Positions 19,501 through 32,270 of a stretch of 64,000 bases of DNA are shown here, piece by piece (the first letter of the stretch is position 1; each line of letters starts with the position of its first letter). The translations under genes were made by a program, and so were the position numbers. Source of the stretch: Palaemon carinicauda (Eukaryota > Arthropoda > Malacostraca > Decapoda > Palaemonidae); NCBI RefSeq assembly GCF_036898095.1, contig NC_090757.1, positions 64,233,081 through 64,297,080 on the forward strand, read 5' to 3'. The notes under the pieces were generated by a model that was not told where the DNA came from, did not search any database, and saw nothing but the letters and a program-made list of their open reading frames with translations.

Positions 19501-20700
19501 CCTCTAATTTTGGAGCCCTGACCGGAGTCAGCTTAACCATCGATGATGGAAGTGTTGGGAGTTCCTCTCTTCCTCTTCAGGCGAGAAGCCGTCGTGGTCT
19601 GTTGTCCTAGGTCGGTTGAAACCAAGGACACCCCAAGAGAAAGTCCGCGGGGCTTTCGCAGGTCGCGCAGGAAGCAGAGGGACGAAGGCCTGCCTGGGTC
19701 ACAGCCCTGATCAAGGTGATGAACCACGGCTGCTTGCTCAAGGAAGTGCTATCTGATACTTTCCCTCAAGGGATATAGGTCGAAGGGTCCTTACAAGGAC
19801 TCTTCATCCCCAACAGGAACTTCGGTACTGGAGACGATGGTTCCTTCCTAGGTCCTTGCAGTTTTGAGATTTTAAACCCCTGAAACTTGCCCTCTTCCTC
19901 CTTCCCAGTGGTCGCATCGTTATGCATTTTCCGGGAGGGGAATACGGCGACAGTGAACATTCTGTAACAACCTTACATTTCTTTGTGGCTAAAAACACCG
20001 CTTTTGGTGGTTGTAGCCGATGATCCTTGCTTGGATGAGGATGAACGCTTACCTTTGCGGTCGCATGTTGGACAAGTGACGGCCGCTGACGCGTTCGGGA
20101 ATGTCCGTGAATCTCCGATCACTGACGTGAGGCCTGGTAATGAAGCGATGGTTATCAAGTAGGAGAATGTCCAAGTGTTGACACGCGATGCCGCAAAATC
20201 GCTGGATTGATGGTTACCGATGAAGAGAAAAAGGGCGGTGGGTCAACCACTCACAAGCAGATGATTCATTCGACGCTGAACGGGAAGGATGACAGCTGGT
20301 TGACGATTTGTGTTGAAGCGATTCAGGCACAGATAGGCGTTCACATTCGGATGGTCTGGAATCGCTTTGGCTTCTTGAGCAGTGAGTGGGCGAGTCTCCA
20401 GAGGGTGAGGGCTTAGGCAAGGCGTGTGAACGCTGTCAGGTAGGAGATCAATGTTCTCGACGGCGACGAGTAGGCAATTTCCGAACAGCTGGAACAGCAG
20501 GCGATTGTTGATCTGCGAGTGGCTCACACGTAACAGGCGCTTTCCAAGAGGAAGATGGAAGAGCAGGCACTTATCGAACTGCAAGCGATTCTCACGTAGC
20601 CAGCGATTTGCAAGAGGTGGAAGGGGCAGGCGATTGTCAAACTACAAGAGATTCTCGCATAGCAGGCGATTTACGAAAGGTTGAACGGCGGTTCATAAGT
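19501..20700 (-). pseudogene. DIRS gag, N-terminal and RS-like part (copy D), decayed
   Basis: Minus-strand sequence with short overlapping frames. At 20160-20700 there are imperfect units of the type GCAGGCGATT..., the counterpart of the GCGCAGGAGAGCGCTGG units in copies A and C (RSPAR-type repeats on the minus strand), but mutated so the periodicity is weak. The Cys-rich N-terminus is not recognisable. Ends near 20700. Confidence 0.5.
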
Positions 20701-23700
20701 CGTCAGCTGAAAGCGATGGCTGGGTAAATGATGTGCTGTTGGGAAGAAAGAACACCACTTAGCATCATCGTTCATTACCTAGACTGATGGTATTTGATCT
20801 AAAACCTTTTCATAGGTTAGTAGGACCTATAACTCTGCAACCTCACGCACTTAGTCATGGAACCATGTTTTCTTTTTGTGCATACAATAGACAAGCAACA
20901 CATTCTTCCTATGACACTAGAGTGCACTTTGGTTGATCAACTGGTAAATGAAAGCTTTATTCGCGCAGGAAGAATTTTAGCTTATTTCGGGCAAGATATT
21001 TTGTGCAAATTTAAGTCAGTGCCATTATAACACTAATACCCCAAAAATGGTCAGTATTTTGCCTCACACTTAAGATTTAACTGAATACTTAACTTCTTTG
21101 GCCCTCACTCATAATAATGCTTTGATTTAATATTTTTGTATTCCTTTTACTTTTTAATTTCTCATTCAAAAATGTACATGTAATAATCTACTTTGTCATC
21201 CGTGTATTGAAACTAAGACTAATGATATAACGTAGCGTTCATACCAAAATTTGAAACGTTCTTTTTATTGCCAATCAGTAAAAGATAGCATGCAAGACAA
21301 TGATTGATATGTTTTCATGTACTAGTAAACTACTAGTGTGCGCTTGTGACAAATTATCATTATCATTACAGTCACGTATTTAAAAAACCACTGGTTATCT
21401 TTTTTTAGTTCCATTTCTGAGTGAATTCGACCACATTATAACAGTAGACATGTCAGTGCGTTATTATCAAACACACCGCTCTGACATATATCCACGTAAC
21501 AGCGAATGATTATGCACACGTTCTGTTTAATGATTTGGTTGGGGAGAATACTATAGCTGAAATTGGAAATGAGCAAATTTAAGACTGCGTGAGCATAGAT
21601 TTTCTGCGTTGGCGAGAACTTTCATACCAGCGAAATTCAAAGATGACACAGTGGGCAGGATGACATCTAGCAACATCCTATGAAATAAATCTGCACCTTG
21701 GAAGTGGAAATAAAGGAATAATACAGTATTGAAATGGATTTAAAGAACACAGTTCATAATAAAAATAGCTGTTATCTCTAGTTTCATTAGACCTTTGGAG
21801 AAAAATTTAATAACATGTAAATATGAGAAGTAAAAAAATATTCAAGAGACGTTAATAAACTTGTCCTTGTCTGCCTAAAACTCGGGACCATGACGTTTTT
21901 CCTCAAGGATGACAGTGTGCTGAAGCATCGTCATCTAAGAAAAATCTCTTGAACAGTAAAAAAATACAAGTTTTCAATAGAAAGTTTAATCTTTCATCAG
22001 TTTACTCGAGCCAATCTCCACTTGTCTTATCTTTCTGATCTCCCAAGGTATGAACAATTATGCTTCTAATAGCAATCGCCGTGACTGAGTAAGTCCCACC
22101 TTCGTTTGATGGATGGAACAATATGGAATTTGGATAGATCTATAATCAATACTTAAGGGATTTCGAATATCACACAGTGATAGGGTCTATAGCAAGAGGT
22201 AGATTACTAAAGGACAAGGGTTTGTACTGCATATATTTCTGAAGAAACGATTGATATGATTGTCAAACTACACATTATATGGAATTCAATAATAGAGGTT
22301 TACTGGTGTTCTGGGTAAAATTTCTATTTGAACAGTAATTACCAATATTTGCATCAGTATGTACACCCAAAGTGTTCGCTGATAAGGACAAAGTACACTT
22401 ATGGCCCACTGTCCTACCCTACAACTTGACTCTCACAAGATTGTACAATACTCTACAAATAAATAAGACATTATACTATCTCTACTTTCAGATTCTGTAC
22501 GTACACTAATCCTTACATTCAGTTCTTAATATAACCAGTTCTTGAATTTCTGATAAATGCTAGAATTACAGTTCTACAAATCTTAATAATCAATACTTCA
22601 AAATACAATTTTCCTGTTTAACCCAGATCACCAGAAATGTCCTAATTGAAGTCTTTTCTCAACCTCTATAAGTAACTAAATTACTTATATTGGTCCTTAG
22701 GATTTCACTTTATTGTTTGAGGTAAGTAGCACTGAAACCCCTTATTATAAGCTTTAGCTGGATCTATTTTTACCAGCAATACAGTTGAGGTGTAAAACTT
22801 CAATCTACAATGCTTTCTTTTCATCTTTGCAAACTCATTAAAATGTTTCTACGCTAGTTAACATTGAACATCATTAAGAATATACTCATGGCTTTGTTCC
22901 ATTCTACATTAGCTATTCCAGTTAAAATAGTTAACTAGTATTACACTGATGAATAAAAGCCGATTATCATGATGGGGACATCGGGTCGACAAAACACCAC
23001 ACCAAAGAACTCCAACAGGATTCATGAGAGAGAGTTTTGCCATAACTTGAAACTTGTTCTCTTGAGTAAGGCATAGTTCATTATCCACTAATCAACTGAC
23101 GGCAAAAGGTAATGTCTTAATACATCTATCTTCATCGACATAACTAAACGCACCACATCCTTGTAGCCATTAGGCCGGCTCAACTTTTAAGTCATCGGTT
23201 ACTTGCGGTTCTTCGTGCTACCTTTGAAATCAGCTAATCATCATTGCCTGAAAAAAAAAGTCTTGCTTTAAAAAATTTGAATATCTTATGAATTTTATAC
23301 TTGGGAGGCTACAAATAGTATTATTTTATATCCAATCTCCTAAGGACTCTTAAGCATTCCTAAAAAGGATTTACAAATGTCCTTTTGCTCCCCTTCTATG
23401 AACCAGTTACAAGTAATGGCCTTTAACAAAAATGGTGTCCATAGAAATTAAAATGAATTTGTTTCCACAACATTTTCCCTAAACTTTATTCCAAGTCTTG
23501 TGGAAAAAGTTGACACTTCATAATTCCTTCAAGTGTTTATTATTAAATTGAATATTACTTGTCAAAAAAGATTAAACTAAACTTCCTAATACAGTAACAC
23601 TTTTCACGTTGCTTTTTCTTTTAACAAAATCAAATCCTAAATCATAATAATTTACAGTATATGTACCCGGTAACAACAGCTTCCACATTATCCCAATTTG

Positions 23701-24763
23701 AAATAGGAAATTTAATGTGCTTTACCTTTCCAATTCAACTCCCACTGAAAAGTCTTAAAACCAGTTTACTTCGTTCTTAGATGACTGATAGAAAATAAAG
23801 TTGACAGTATATACACCTATATAACCATATCTTCCTTTATTATTAGACTAAAATTCTATTGTGCATCTTGAGACAAGTGGCATGAATTTCTACTAATACA
23901 TATAAACTAATTTGGTTTTGACAAACTATTGTTTAAAGTTTAAACGTTGTCTTCAATGCCATCTCAAACACTATCTTGAAAATAATTTAGTTTAGCGAGT
24001 TTATCATCATCATCATCATCATCATCATCACCTCCTCCTATGCATATTGACGCTGTAGTGGTCTGCGGTTTGTGGCCAGACGTAGCACGCAGACTGCTGG
24101 TGTCCGAATGCCGACCACACTCGGTTTCACTACAGCGGAATACTCGGAAATCTGGGTAAAAATTAAACAATCAAGAATGAACTGGGCACTGGGCACCTTC
24201 CCTTGATTTTATACTAGGCAAGGGGACCTAGCTAGAAGCTCACTTGCCTATTATTTTTTCTTGGCTTCCCAGTCTCTCCGCAGGGCTATCCACAGAGTCC
24301 TAAATAAGAGGAGCAGTATGCTTTCTAGGTCAGATTTAGTTGTATATAAAGGTAATTGAACATTAGAAGAAATGAGCTTAAATATTAAAAAGGGGAAGAG
24401 AGGAAACTTCCCAGGCTGGAATGAGTGACCTCTCACAAGAGGAGCATACTGAAAGAGGATTAACGACAAAATACATTTAATACAAAATTGAAGAAGAAAA
24501 AAGTAAAATATGAAAATGCAGGTATACAAAACCAGGAGAGGCATAAATATCTCCAAACAGAACCTCTTAAGAATTAATCCTTACAAACATTCAATCCACA
24601 TATATGTAAGTACAGCCAAAGCCAAACACAACTGTATATACATTTGGGCAAAACACCAATGCAATTTGAATAGGCTTGCGTTACAATCAAAGGTATTGTA
24701 AGATTGGGTTGCACATCTGACCTATCTCTACATTCTTACCTTTATATCAAAAAGATAAAAAAA
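20701..24763. other. Long AT-rich stretch, no gene seen
   Basis: About 4 kb with almost no open frames above 60 codons. One (ATC)n microsatellite lies at 24003-24031. A moderately GC-rich patch follows at 24035-24160 (GTAGCACGCAGACTGCTGG) that I cannot identify. At 24185-24470 there is a short unit with AGAGGAGCAGTATG and its inverted form CACAAGAGGAGCATACTG, a weak foldback. No promoter, RNA gene or transposon terminus can be supported. Confidence 0.5.
24003..24031. repeat. (ATC)n microsatellite
   Basis: Nine to ten ATC units in a row on the + strand. Confidence 0.95.
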
Positions 24764-24990
24764 TGACAAATCGGAGATAATTTGTATTTTTCCTAACCAT
24801 ACAAACCTTAGCTACTTACATTGGGTATTACTTTCGGCGTAGCTGAAATGACGAGCCATTAGATTTTAACGAGGGTTTCCTACCCCGCGCTAGTTAGCAG
24901 GGGTAGGGGGAGGGGTAGCTCCGGTGAAATGTCTCACTTCACTTAGAGGTAGGACTTGACTTGGGGGACAGGGCTGGCGGGCAAATATGT
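24764..24990 (-). repeat. DIRS 3' inverted terminal repeat with extension (copy A)
   Basis: The section 24815-24930 is the inverted complement of 32365-32475 (TAATACCCAATG against CATTGGGTATTA, AGCTGAAATGACGAGCC against GGCTCGTCATTTCAGCT). The outer ~50 bases (24764-24812) are the 3' extension, matched in inverted form by the complementary region that follows. Confidence 0.88.
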
Positions 24991-25091
24991 GTAAATAGCT
25001 AAGGTTTGTATGGTTAGGAAAAATACAAATTATCTCCGAATTTGTCATTTGTTCCGTAACCGAAATACAAACCACGCTATTTACATTGGGT
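24991..25091 (-). repeat. DIRS internal complementary region (copy A)
   Basis: Two halves meet at about 25050. 24996-25047 is the inverted complement of the 3' terminus (AAGGTTTGTATGGTTAGG against CCTAACCATACAAACCTT). 25051-25091 is the inverted complement of the 5' terminus at 32460-32499 (GTTCCGTAACCGAAATAC). In the DIRS replication model this region templates joining of the two ends into a circle. Confidence 0.88.
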
Positions 25092-25524
25092 GACTAACCC
25101 CTTAGGAAGGGTGGAAAGTCCCCAGCCATACTGGCTTTGGCTTTACCCGGGGACTCAGAATCCGAGTGAGTTGCACTCGAGAAAAGGAGTCCCTACACCT
25201 CACAAGTTCCTTGTGTGTGAAGGAAGAAAGTGTGACCCGTCCTAGGCAGTTGACCTGGAGTTCCTGAAGGAACTCTGGGTTAGGACGTTCCCAATACCAC
25301 CTCGTCAGGGTATGGGGGACGCGACAGTATTGACATAATACTCGGAACACAAGGAAGCATGGTTTACCTGCAGAGGTTTGAGGTCAGCTATGCAGAGACC
25401 AGGATACTGCTTCCCCAGTAGAGGGGACGATGAAGAAAGAAGTAAGGGCCAGACACTTCTTTCGTTCATGCAGACTAAAACCTGATAACAATGCCCTCAA
25501 CCTTCTGCTACCTGTCCAAAAAGG

Positions 25525-26125
25525 AGCCTGAGGTTAGACCAGCTGTTGTGTAGCCACCACAGAGCGATAGAAACATATCGATACTCCTGTGGGTCACGTC
25601 TTGCAGCTAGCGGGCTGCGAAGGTCATTAGACGCTTCCAGACTCCAGCTTGTAGCACCTGCGTCACAAAGTAGTTCTACTCAAAGGCGAGGGACGCTGCG
25701 ATGTATCCGACATCGTGCTGTAGGGCGACGTGACGGGAGAGGGTCTGGATTCAGGTCGAGATGAATGCCCTTGAGTCCGAGCTGAAGAGGTATACCGGTG
25801 ACTCTCCCCTGTGTCCTCCCTGTGCTCCCAAACCGGCTTGCACGTCAGGACAAACTGCAGCTGTTCTCAAAGATAACCCCTCGATTCCTTTAATGGCAAG
25901 AAGTAGAAGGTTTGGGTCATCTGATACAGAACGGAGACTCGAAATCTTGAAGGAGTCAAACCGAAGGTCCGGGACTCCAAGATTCTGAGTCTAGAAAACA
26001 ACTCAGGAGCGAACCTGAATGTTGCCTTCCCCTATTCTCTTGAAAGGGCAGAGTCGTACGAGACCATGAAGATTGCTTACACACTGGCCGAGGCCAGAGT
26101 GAGCAGGAGCACCGTCCCCCAAGAT
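25525..26125 (-). pseudogene. DIRS tyrosine recombinase (copy A), decayed
   Basis: Collinear at nucleotide level with the copy B recombinase (25527-25640 against 40966-41080: CAGCTGTTGTGTAGCCACCAC, CTCCTGTGGGTCACGTCTTGC). The enzyme would integrate circular element DNA by Arg-His-Arg-Tyr chemistry. No frame stays open over the domain. The segment matching the first catalytic-Arg region (around 26070-26090) reads through a stop and has lost the Ala-Lys-Arg context that copy C retains. Confidence 0.7.
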
Positions 26126-26379
26126 GGAATACGATCAGAGGCCTGACATCATGGTTCTTGAGAATATCTCTTAAGGGACTAAAGAGTCCGAACCATGCTC
26201 CATGGAGGAGGTCTCACTCCGACTGGGGGCAGGGACGTTCGCAGCTTCGCATGAGCGAAGAAAGGTCCAGCGGGAAGGAAAAAGTCTATTCCTTTCAGCC
26301 TGAAGGCCAGGGAAAGGCTGAGCGATAGGCTTCACTGCCGAGAGCGGAAAAGAGTTTCCTCCCGCCGAAAAGCAATAAC

Positions 26380-28330
26380 TCCGTTATTGCTGGAGAAGAG
26401 GCCTCAAGGGAAGAGGTATCTCTCCCACGACACCAACCACAGAAGACTCTCCTCTTCGCCTGGTAGACCCATTCGGATGACTATCGCAGGTGACGCGACC
26501 TCCGCTCCGCGACTGTAGCGGGTTGTCTCTTCTTGAGGAGGCGGCGTAGTGTCTCCAGGCGTGAAGTCGAAGCGATGCAACGGCTCGTGAAAGATGTTGT
26601 ATTGTGGTTATTTGAGTAGCCTGTGTCGTGGAAGAAGCTCTCCCGGGAGTTCCATCAGGGGAAGCAGAGGGTCCGGAAACCGTTCTGCATATAGTCACAG
26701 CGGAGCTCCCAGGGCCATCGAAAGGTTGACAGACAACCTGGTCTTGTTGAGACACATTCTCAACTCGATACACAACAATGGCGGGAAGACGCAGGCGTCG
26801 ATGTTGTCCCATCGTCACTGGCAAGCATCTTGCCAAAGAGTCTTGGGGTCTGAGACTGGGGGGAAGAACAGCGGAAGCTTGAAGTTCCAGGCTGTCGTGA
26901 TCAGGTCCCCCAGGCCAGGACTTGCTGGTTACTATAGGCCAAAGACCCCCAGGTACTCTCTATCTGCGAGGCTCTGCTTAGATAGTCGGAGAGAACATTC
27001 CTCTGCCCGGAATGAGCGAGCCAATAGTGGTATTAAGAGGACCTCGGATCATCTCAGTATCTCTACTGCAAGATGCGAAGGTGTGAAAATGCGTCCCCTG
27101 CTGGTTAGAACATGCCAGAATCATGAAGTCGACGCGCACGGAGCGACTCGGCAGGATCTGTAGGATCTGTAGAAGGGCCAGACTACGGCCCCTAAGCCTG
27201 CCTGAATGATGGGGAGGTACCCTTCAGGTCCTGACCATAGGTCTGAACCGGAACATGCCCCCCCCTTTTCTTTGACGGGTCCGAGAACAGCGTCAAATGT
27301 GGGGAAAGGACGAGAATATCCACTCCCATGCAAGAGGTTCCATAGGTCAACACCCATTGCCGGTTTAAACGTTCCGCTGGTCCCATAGGGACCAGAAAGT
27401 CCGGTTAGTTGATGCTTGGATACTACCGGAACTTGGGCCGCCTTGCAGGGAACTTATCCTGAGACGACCGTTCGGAACTAGACGGGTCAATGAGGAAAAG
27501 AGACCCAGGAAACGTTCCAAGATAGGGCTGAAAGCTCTGCTTGACTGAGAACAGGTACTGCGACTCTCCTCAGCCTTGCCACAGTCAACTGAAGGGAAGG
27601 CTCGGAGAAGGAGTCAATATCATGGCTAGATACTCCAGATGTTGAGGCAGAAGTAGAGAAGGCTCCTAGCAAATTACCATGATCCCTCACTCTTGGTAAA
27701 GACCCGGAAGCTTGTCCCGGTGTTGAAGAAGGTCGAACCCGAGCCTACCGGAGTTGACCAGACCTCCAAAAAGCGAAGGAGGCGGAAGACTGCTCCTGAG
27801 TGACCATGAGGAAAGAAGGGAGAGTTCTCTGGGGAAAATCTGCGATGCCACGGCGGGATCGCCACACCGCATCTTAAGCAGGAACACCTGTAGTCTAGGC
27901 TGAATTCCAAGAGCTTCCTGGAAGATGGATGGAATGGAACCTGGAAGTACCCGTCCTTCCGATCCAGGGCCTAAGGAGTCCTGCAGCCTAGTTACCAGTC
28001 TGATCGACTCTGCTGTTCCACGCTGGACGACGTTTGTTCGACAAACTTGATCAGAGCTGAGAGGTCGACGACGGAACTCCCGTCTCAGATGCTTTCCCAG
28101 ATGAAAGGATCGACAGAAGAAGCCGGGGGGGGGGGGGGGGGAAGCCGTCGACGACCCTATGGAGGACCTTCTTTTAAGGCATGGATCCTTCTGCCCAACG
28201 GGCAAACCTCTTGCTGACCCCATGGCATAGAGGCTCAGTGACACTGGATTCGCTGACAGTGAAGGAGAAATGGTAAGAGCGAGGCGCGATATCCTTGGCT
28301 GATCACGGAGATCGTGCAGGAATCGGCATC
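26380..28330 (-). pseudogene. DIRS RT/RNase H/methyltransferase-like region (copy A), decayed
   Basis: Minus-strand homology to copies B and C throughout. The RT part lies at about 27390-28160 (LLQHRDKL near 27700; leader peptide GSARG near 28210). RNase H matches follow at 26960-27390. A segment matching the methyltransferase-like domain of copy C lies at 26600-26940. Frames of up to 237 codons exist but switch repeatedly. A 17-base G run at 28125-28141 disrupts the region just upstream of the RT. Confidence 0.7.
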
Positions 28331-28379
28331 GGGAGGCTGTTATCCAGACGAGTAACCTTAAGCATCCCCCCAGCGTGAG

Positions 28380-31300
28380 ACCTGCAAGGGGGATTGCCAA
28401 TCCTAGAGTTTGTGAACTCTGCCGCTCCCTCTAGGATTATGCCCCCCCGGGAGAGCCTCCCGTGCTACCTGTCCCTGACAGGAGGGGACTACTATTGTAC
28501 ACCTTGTCTTAGCTGCCGTAGCCGGTTCCGATAACTTAGGCTGACGAGGCTGAATGAAGAGGTGTCAGAGGCCTGCAGGGTCTGGAAGTAAGCGCCTTGG
28601 AGGAGTGAAAATGGAATTCGACTCCCTCCGCACAACAACTGTCCATTTCTCTGTCCTTGGGCTCAAAACAAGCTCTTCCCAAGGATGGAAGAGTGTCTGA
28701 GCTTGTCGACATTCACAGATGAGACACCCGAGAGGAAGCCCTCGGACAATGCGTCTAGATGCTCCAACATCGAGGTTGCCCGTAAGTTCGAAACTTGGCG
28801 ACGGAACGCAAAGGTGCTTGAGCCCGAGAGGAGGAAAGTACCCACGATCTTCCTGGGGCTTCCTAGTACAAAACCTCGGGTCGCAATCGAGGAGGGAAAG
28901 GCCTGGTAAGCCCCTCCCACGAGAAATGAAGAGGAAGGGCTAAACCAGTCACCCCTTGCCCGATGGAGAAATCTCGAAAGGATAACTCCCTGGTAAGACC
29001 CTTCCAGGGAGTGACGAAGAGAAAGGACTAACCCAGGTTCTGGAAAGAATAATGTTGCACAGACCTCCCTGAAGATTCTTCCTGCTCTAGCACGAGCCAT
29101 GCTCTGCGTTTACGGGGTGAAGACCGTGTTCTGGAAATACGCGCTCCAGAAGACTCGCCAGGCTGGCCGTGTTTTGAAACCCCGACGGGAATCGCGGTCC
29201 CAATTACCCTAGCGCTCGCGCGATGGTAAATCAATGGTTCGCACGTGGGCGAACGTGGAAGCGCCCGTGCGCGGGCACGCAGGAGCGCAGACGAAAGTGC
29301 GCGAGGGAGCGCAGAAGGTGGGCGGGCGTGGTTGGAAGGGCGAGAGCTGACGGTCGGAATCCGATAGTGCACAGGCGAGTGATGACACGTAGGCAAGCGA
29401 TGGCTTACTGCAGGAATTGAGCTGGCGCTCGAACGATGGAACACCGTTGGTTCGCACGCGGGCGAACATTGGTGCGCATGTGCGCGCGGACACGTGGGCG
29501 TGCGGTCGCGCGGGCCTGTGGGGTTGTGGTCGCGTAGGCACGTGGGCGCGTGGATGAGCGCAGGCGGTCGGGAGACCGATGGCGCGTAGGCGGGCGATGG
29601 CGCGTTGACGAGCGACGGCGCGTCTTGGCGAGCAATGGCCCGTAGGCGAGTGAAGTCACGTTGGCAAGCGATGGCGCGTTGGCAAGCGACGGCGCGTTGG
29701 CGAGCGGTGGTGCGTTAACAAAACGCTAGCGCGCAGGCGAAGAATCGCGCGGGCGCATAGGAGATCGCTGACACGTAAGAAACTAGGGACGGTTGACGGC
29801 GAGCGCTGATGCGAGCTGTCAGTCAGGCGATCCTGGACGTTCAGGAAAAACCGTTGGGGCCCATTGGTGCATGGCAGGAAAGGGCGCGCAGATGTGCGCT
29901 GGCAATTTGAAGAAAGCTGGCGCACAGAAGGACAGAAGTAAAGGTGAGCGTCGGCGAGCAGGAGGAAGATCTACGGCAAGACTCAGCTACCGGAGATCGT
30001 GGTCCACAGCAGGCGAGCGCTAGATCGTTACTGATGGTGTCCAGGGAACCTGTAACGCGTGGAAGATCGATAGCGAGCAGGCGATCGATGGTGTGTTGGT
30101 GAACGCCGGCGCGTAGGCAAGCGTTGGCGCGTTGGCGCGTTGGCGCGTTGGCGCGTTGGCGCGTTGGCGCGTTGGCGCGTTGGCGCATGGTGGTGCTTGC
30201 GCGCGGGCGAAAGATCACGCGGGCGGTCAGGAGATCGCCGATGTTCAGGGGATCGCTGACGCGCTGGGGATCGTTGATGCGCAGGAGATCGCAGACGAGC
30301 AGGCGAACGTTGACGCGTCTGTGGTCGCTGGCGAGCTGGAGATCGCTGGCGAGCAGAAGGGTGACGCGTGGAAACCTGTAGCTTTAGAAGCACGCGTAGG
30401 CGACCGCGAGCGTTGCTGCGCTGGAACAGGCTGACGAGCCGGATCGCGAGGGCGAGGAGAGAAGAGTCCTTGTCCAAGACCTGAACCGAAGTTCCAGGTC
30501 GCGCGGGCGAGCGTGGAAGCACAGGGTGCGTATCAGGAACTGGTAGCGCAGGTGCGCTCTGACGGGCAGGAGATCTAGAGCGTTCAGGAGACTGATGGCG
30601 CGCAGGGCGCACAACAGGAACAGCAGGATGTTTGGAGTACTCAGGAGAGCGCTGGCGATCAGGAGAACGCTGACGACCAGGGGAGCGCCTGTGCGCTAAC
30701 ACTGCAGAAGGGCGCTCAGGAGACCGATGACGCGCAGGGCGAACAACAGAAACAGCAGGATGTTCGGAGTACTCAGGAGAGCGCTGGCGAGCAGTGGGGC
30801 GACGATCATCAGGAGAGCGCTGACGAACAGGAGAGCGCTGGGGATCAGGAGAACGCTAGCGATCAGGAGAACGCTGACAAGCAGGAGAGTGCCTGTGCGC
30901 TAACACTGCAGGGGGACCCTGATGCGCAAGGGAAGCACCCACCGTGGGAGGCAACCCTTTGCCCCGAAGGGACCGTTGCCCGTCGGATGACGAGGTCAGA
31001 CTGCTGTCCATCTACACCAGGGGCGGAAGGTCTGGAAGGCGCTGGAGATCGATCCCCGGAGAGATCTAAGCAGGAAGGAGCTGCAGGCTGCATACGACGA
31101 GGAGAAGATTAAAAAAGGCGCCTCTAGCACCCTTATAGGGAGACGGGAGGCCCTTACGACGTAGCGGACGGTGAGCCTTACGGCGAAGGCGGCCAACAGC
31201 AACAACAGCAGAAGAGTCCTCCGAAGAGGAGTCTCTATGAGTGTCTTCCCTCGTGAACGAGAGAGAAACACTTCGTAGAAGAGACGGGTCAGCCAGTGAC

Positions 31301-31412
31301 CTAAAAAGAGCAATCCTCCGAAGAGGGGCTCCTGCAGCTGCCCAGCCCCTTGAGCGTAACTGCAGGTGCGACCGCTCAGCACCAAGAGCATAGTCGCACT
31401 AAAAAAAGGCAA
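28380..31412 (-). pseudogene. DIRS gag (copy A), with expanded RS-like region
   Basis: The C-terminal capsid-like part is clear on the minus strand at 28663-28910: FLLSGSSTFAFRRQVSNL and KLRHSSILGKSLF, matching FLLSGTRTIEFLAHQVSNL and RLRHSSLEGSILF in copy B. The middle, 29150-30900, is a GC-rich RS-like array. Upstream, 30996-31412 gives TLIETPLRRT, the counterpart of ETPLWRT in copies B and E, then a Leu/Ser-rich stretch. Several frame changes break the gene. The Cys-rich N-terminus of copy B is not evident here. Confidence 0.7.
29150..30900 (-). repeat. RS-like gag array (copy A)
   Basis: Minus-strand reading is rich in RQRSPAR, RQRANAPT, HRSPAR and RSPDR units (best frame 30028-30702). 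It includes a pure 9-bp tandem tract GTTGGCGCG at 30123-30186, about seven units, and a ~130-bp duplication with starts near 30588 and 30719 (GCAGGATGTTCGGAGTACTC). GC content and CpG density are far above the surroundings. Confidence 0.85.
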
Positions 31413-32270
31413 GAGGAGATCCCCCCAAAGGGAAAAAAACTCAAGCCTGGACAGGAAAACTTCCCTCGGAAGAAAAGTTACCCACCCAAGGAGGCGAGCC
31501 TCCAGAGTGTTCTAAAATGAACTGGAGAGCTGTCAGTCGTCACGGGAGTACTTCCAGGAGAAGGAGACACGCCCCAGACGAAGATTTATAGGGGAGGCAG
31601 CAACAGCAGATACCCCAGGCCTCAACAAGACAGCTCACTCCGTTGTCACATTACAGAAACGAACTAGATCGTTAACTGTGAAAAATAAAAACAAAAAAAC
31701 ATTAGTTAACATTCATTCCCCTGGGAAGACTCCGAAGAGGAATCCCGAGGGAAAAGAACACAAGAATTACACAACAGGCACGTGCCTTCACAACGACTTA
31801 CACTCACGGAAGGAGAGCTGTACCAAACACAGAATTATAACAATTATAATTATGTAACTATGTAATTATGTAATTTAAAAATAAATGAACACTAATTAAA
31901 GAACGAAAACCCCGAAAGGAATCGTTCTACAAAAGCTGAACAAACAACAAATACAATTAGACTCATAAACTAATTGAGACAACGTACGGCGTAGCAACCC
32001 CACCCACCCGGAGAGGGTGAACGATCTCAAAGAGAGAGAGAGAAAGACCGTAGTCAAACTCGATCGCGACCCATGAAATTACACCGTGGTGGCCTAACTG
32101 CCGAGGGCTCCACGGAGATATCGTACACTACACACACAAGCACGAACTCTGAAAAGGAAACTTACTGATTTCTATACTCAAATATATACATAAACACGAA
32201 AAAATGTTTACATATATATTTAGTAAAAGAAAAGTAAGTGATTAAGTAAAGACAAAACAAAAAATGGCTG
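31413..32270 (-). other. DIRS 5' leader (copy A), subfamily A/C type
   Basis: Non-coding on the element strand and closely related to 53180-54240 in copy C (shared GTTAACATTCATTCCC, GGGAAGACTCCGAAGAGGAA, ACACAAGAATTACA). Copy B has no counterpart. It contains a candidate intron. Confidence 0.65.
31676..32165 (-). other. Candidate spliceosomal intron in DIRS leader (copy A)
   Basis: On the minus strand a donor CA/GTAAGT starts at 32165, and a T-rich tract ending in CAG (TTTTTATTTTTCACAG) ends at 31676, giving about 490 nt. Copy C has the same two signals at 54141 and 53501 although the sequence between differs in length. Splicing itself is inferred. Confidence 0.4.

Larger units (their letters stand above)
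18136..20700 (-). mobile_element. DIRS fragment with RT and recombinase deleted (copy D)
   Basis: A 3' terminal repeat at 18136-18365 and gag sequence at 18480-20700 on the minus strand, in the order expected for DIRS but lacking the ~2.5-kb RT/recombinase region. The 5' inverted repeat is not found near 20700-20800, so the 5' end is also lost. AT-rich sequence (18366-18480) fills the gap. Confidence 0.7.

Noticed and set aside
20701..24763. Possible host exons in the AT-rich stretch
   Set aside because: No frame with motifs, no splice-bounded conserved peptide that I can recognise; expression data would be needed.
24764..25050. A ~290-bp foldback that looks like a MITE with ~50-bp inverted repeats
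   Set aside because: The two arms are the DIRS 3' extension and half of the internal complementary region; the same structure sits at the same place in all three DIRS copies.
28125..28141. 17-base G run as a functional G-rich element
   Set aside because: It lies in decayed coding sequence of copy A; slippage or sequence error is the simpler explanation.
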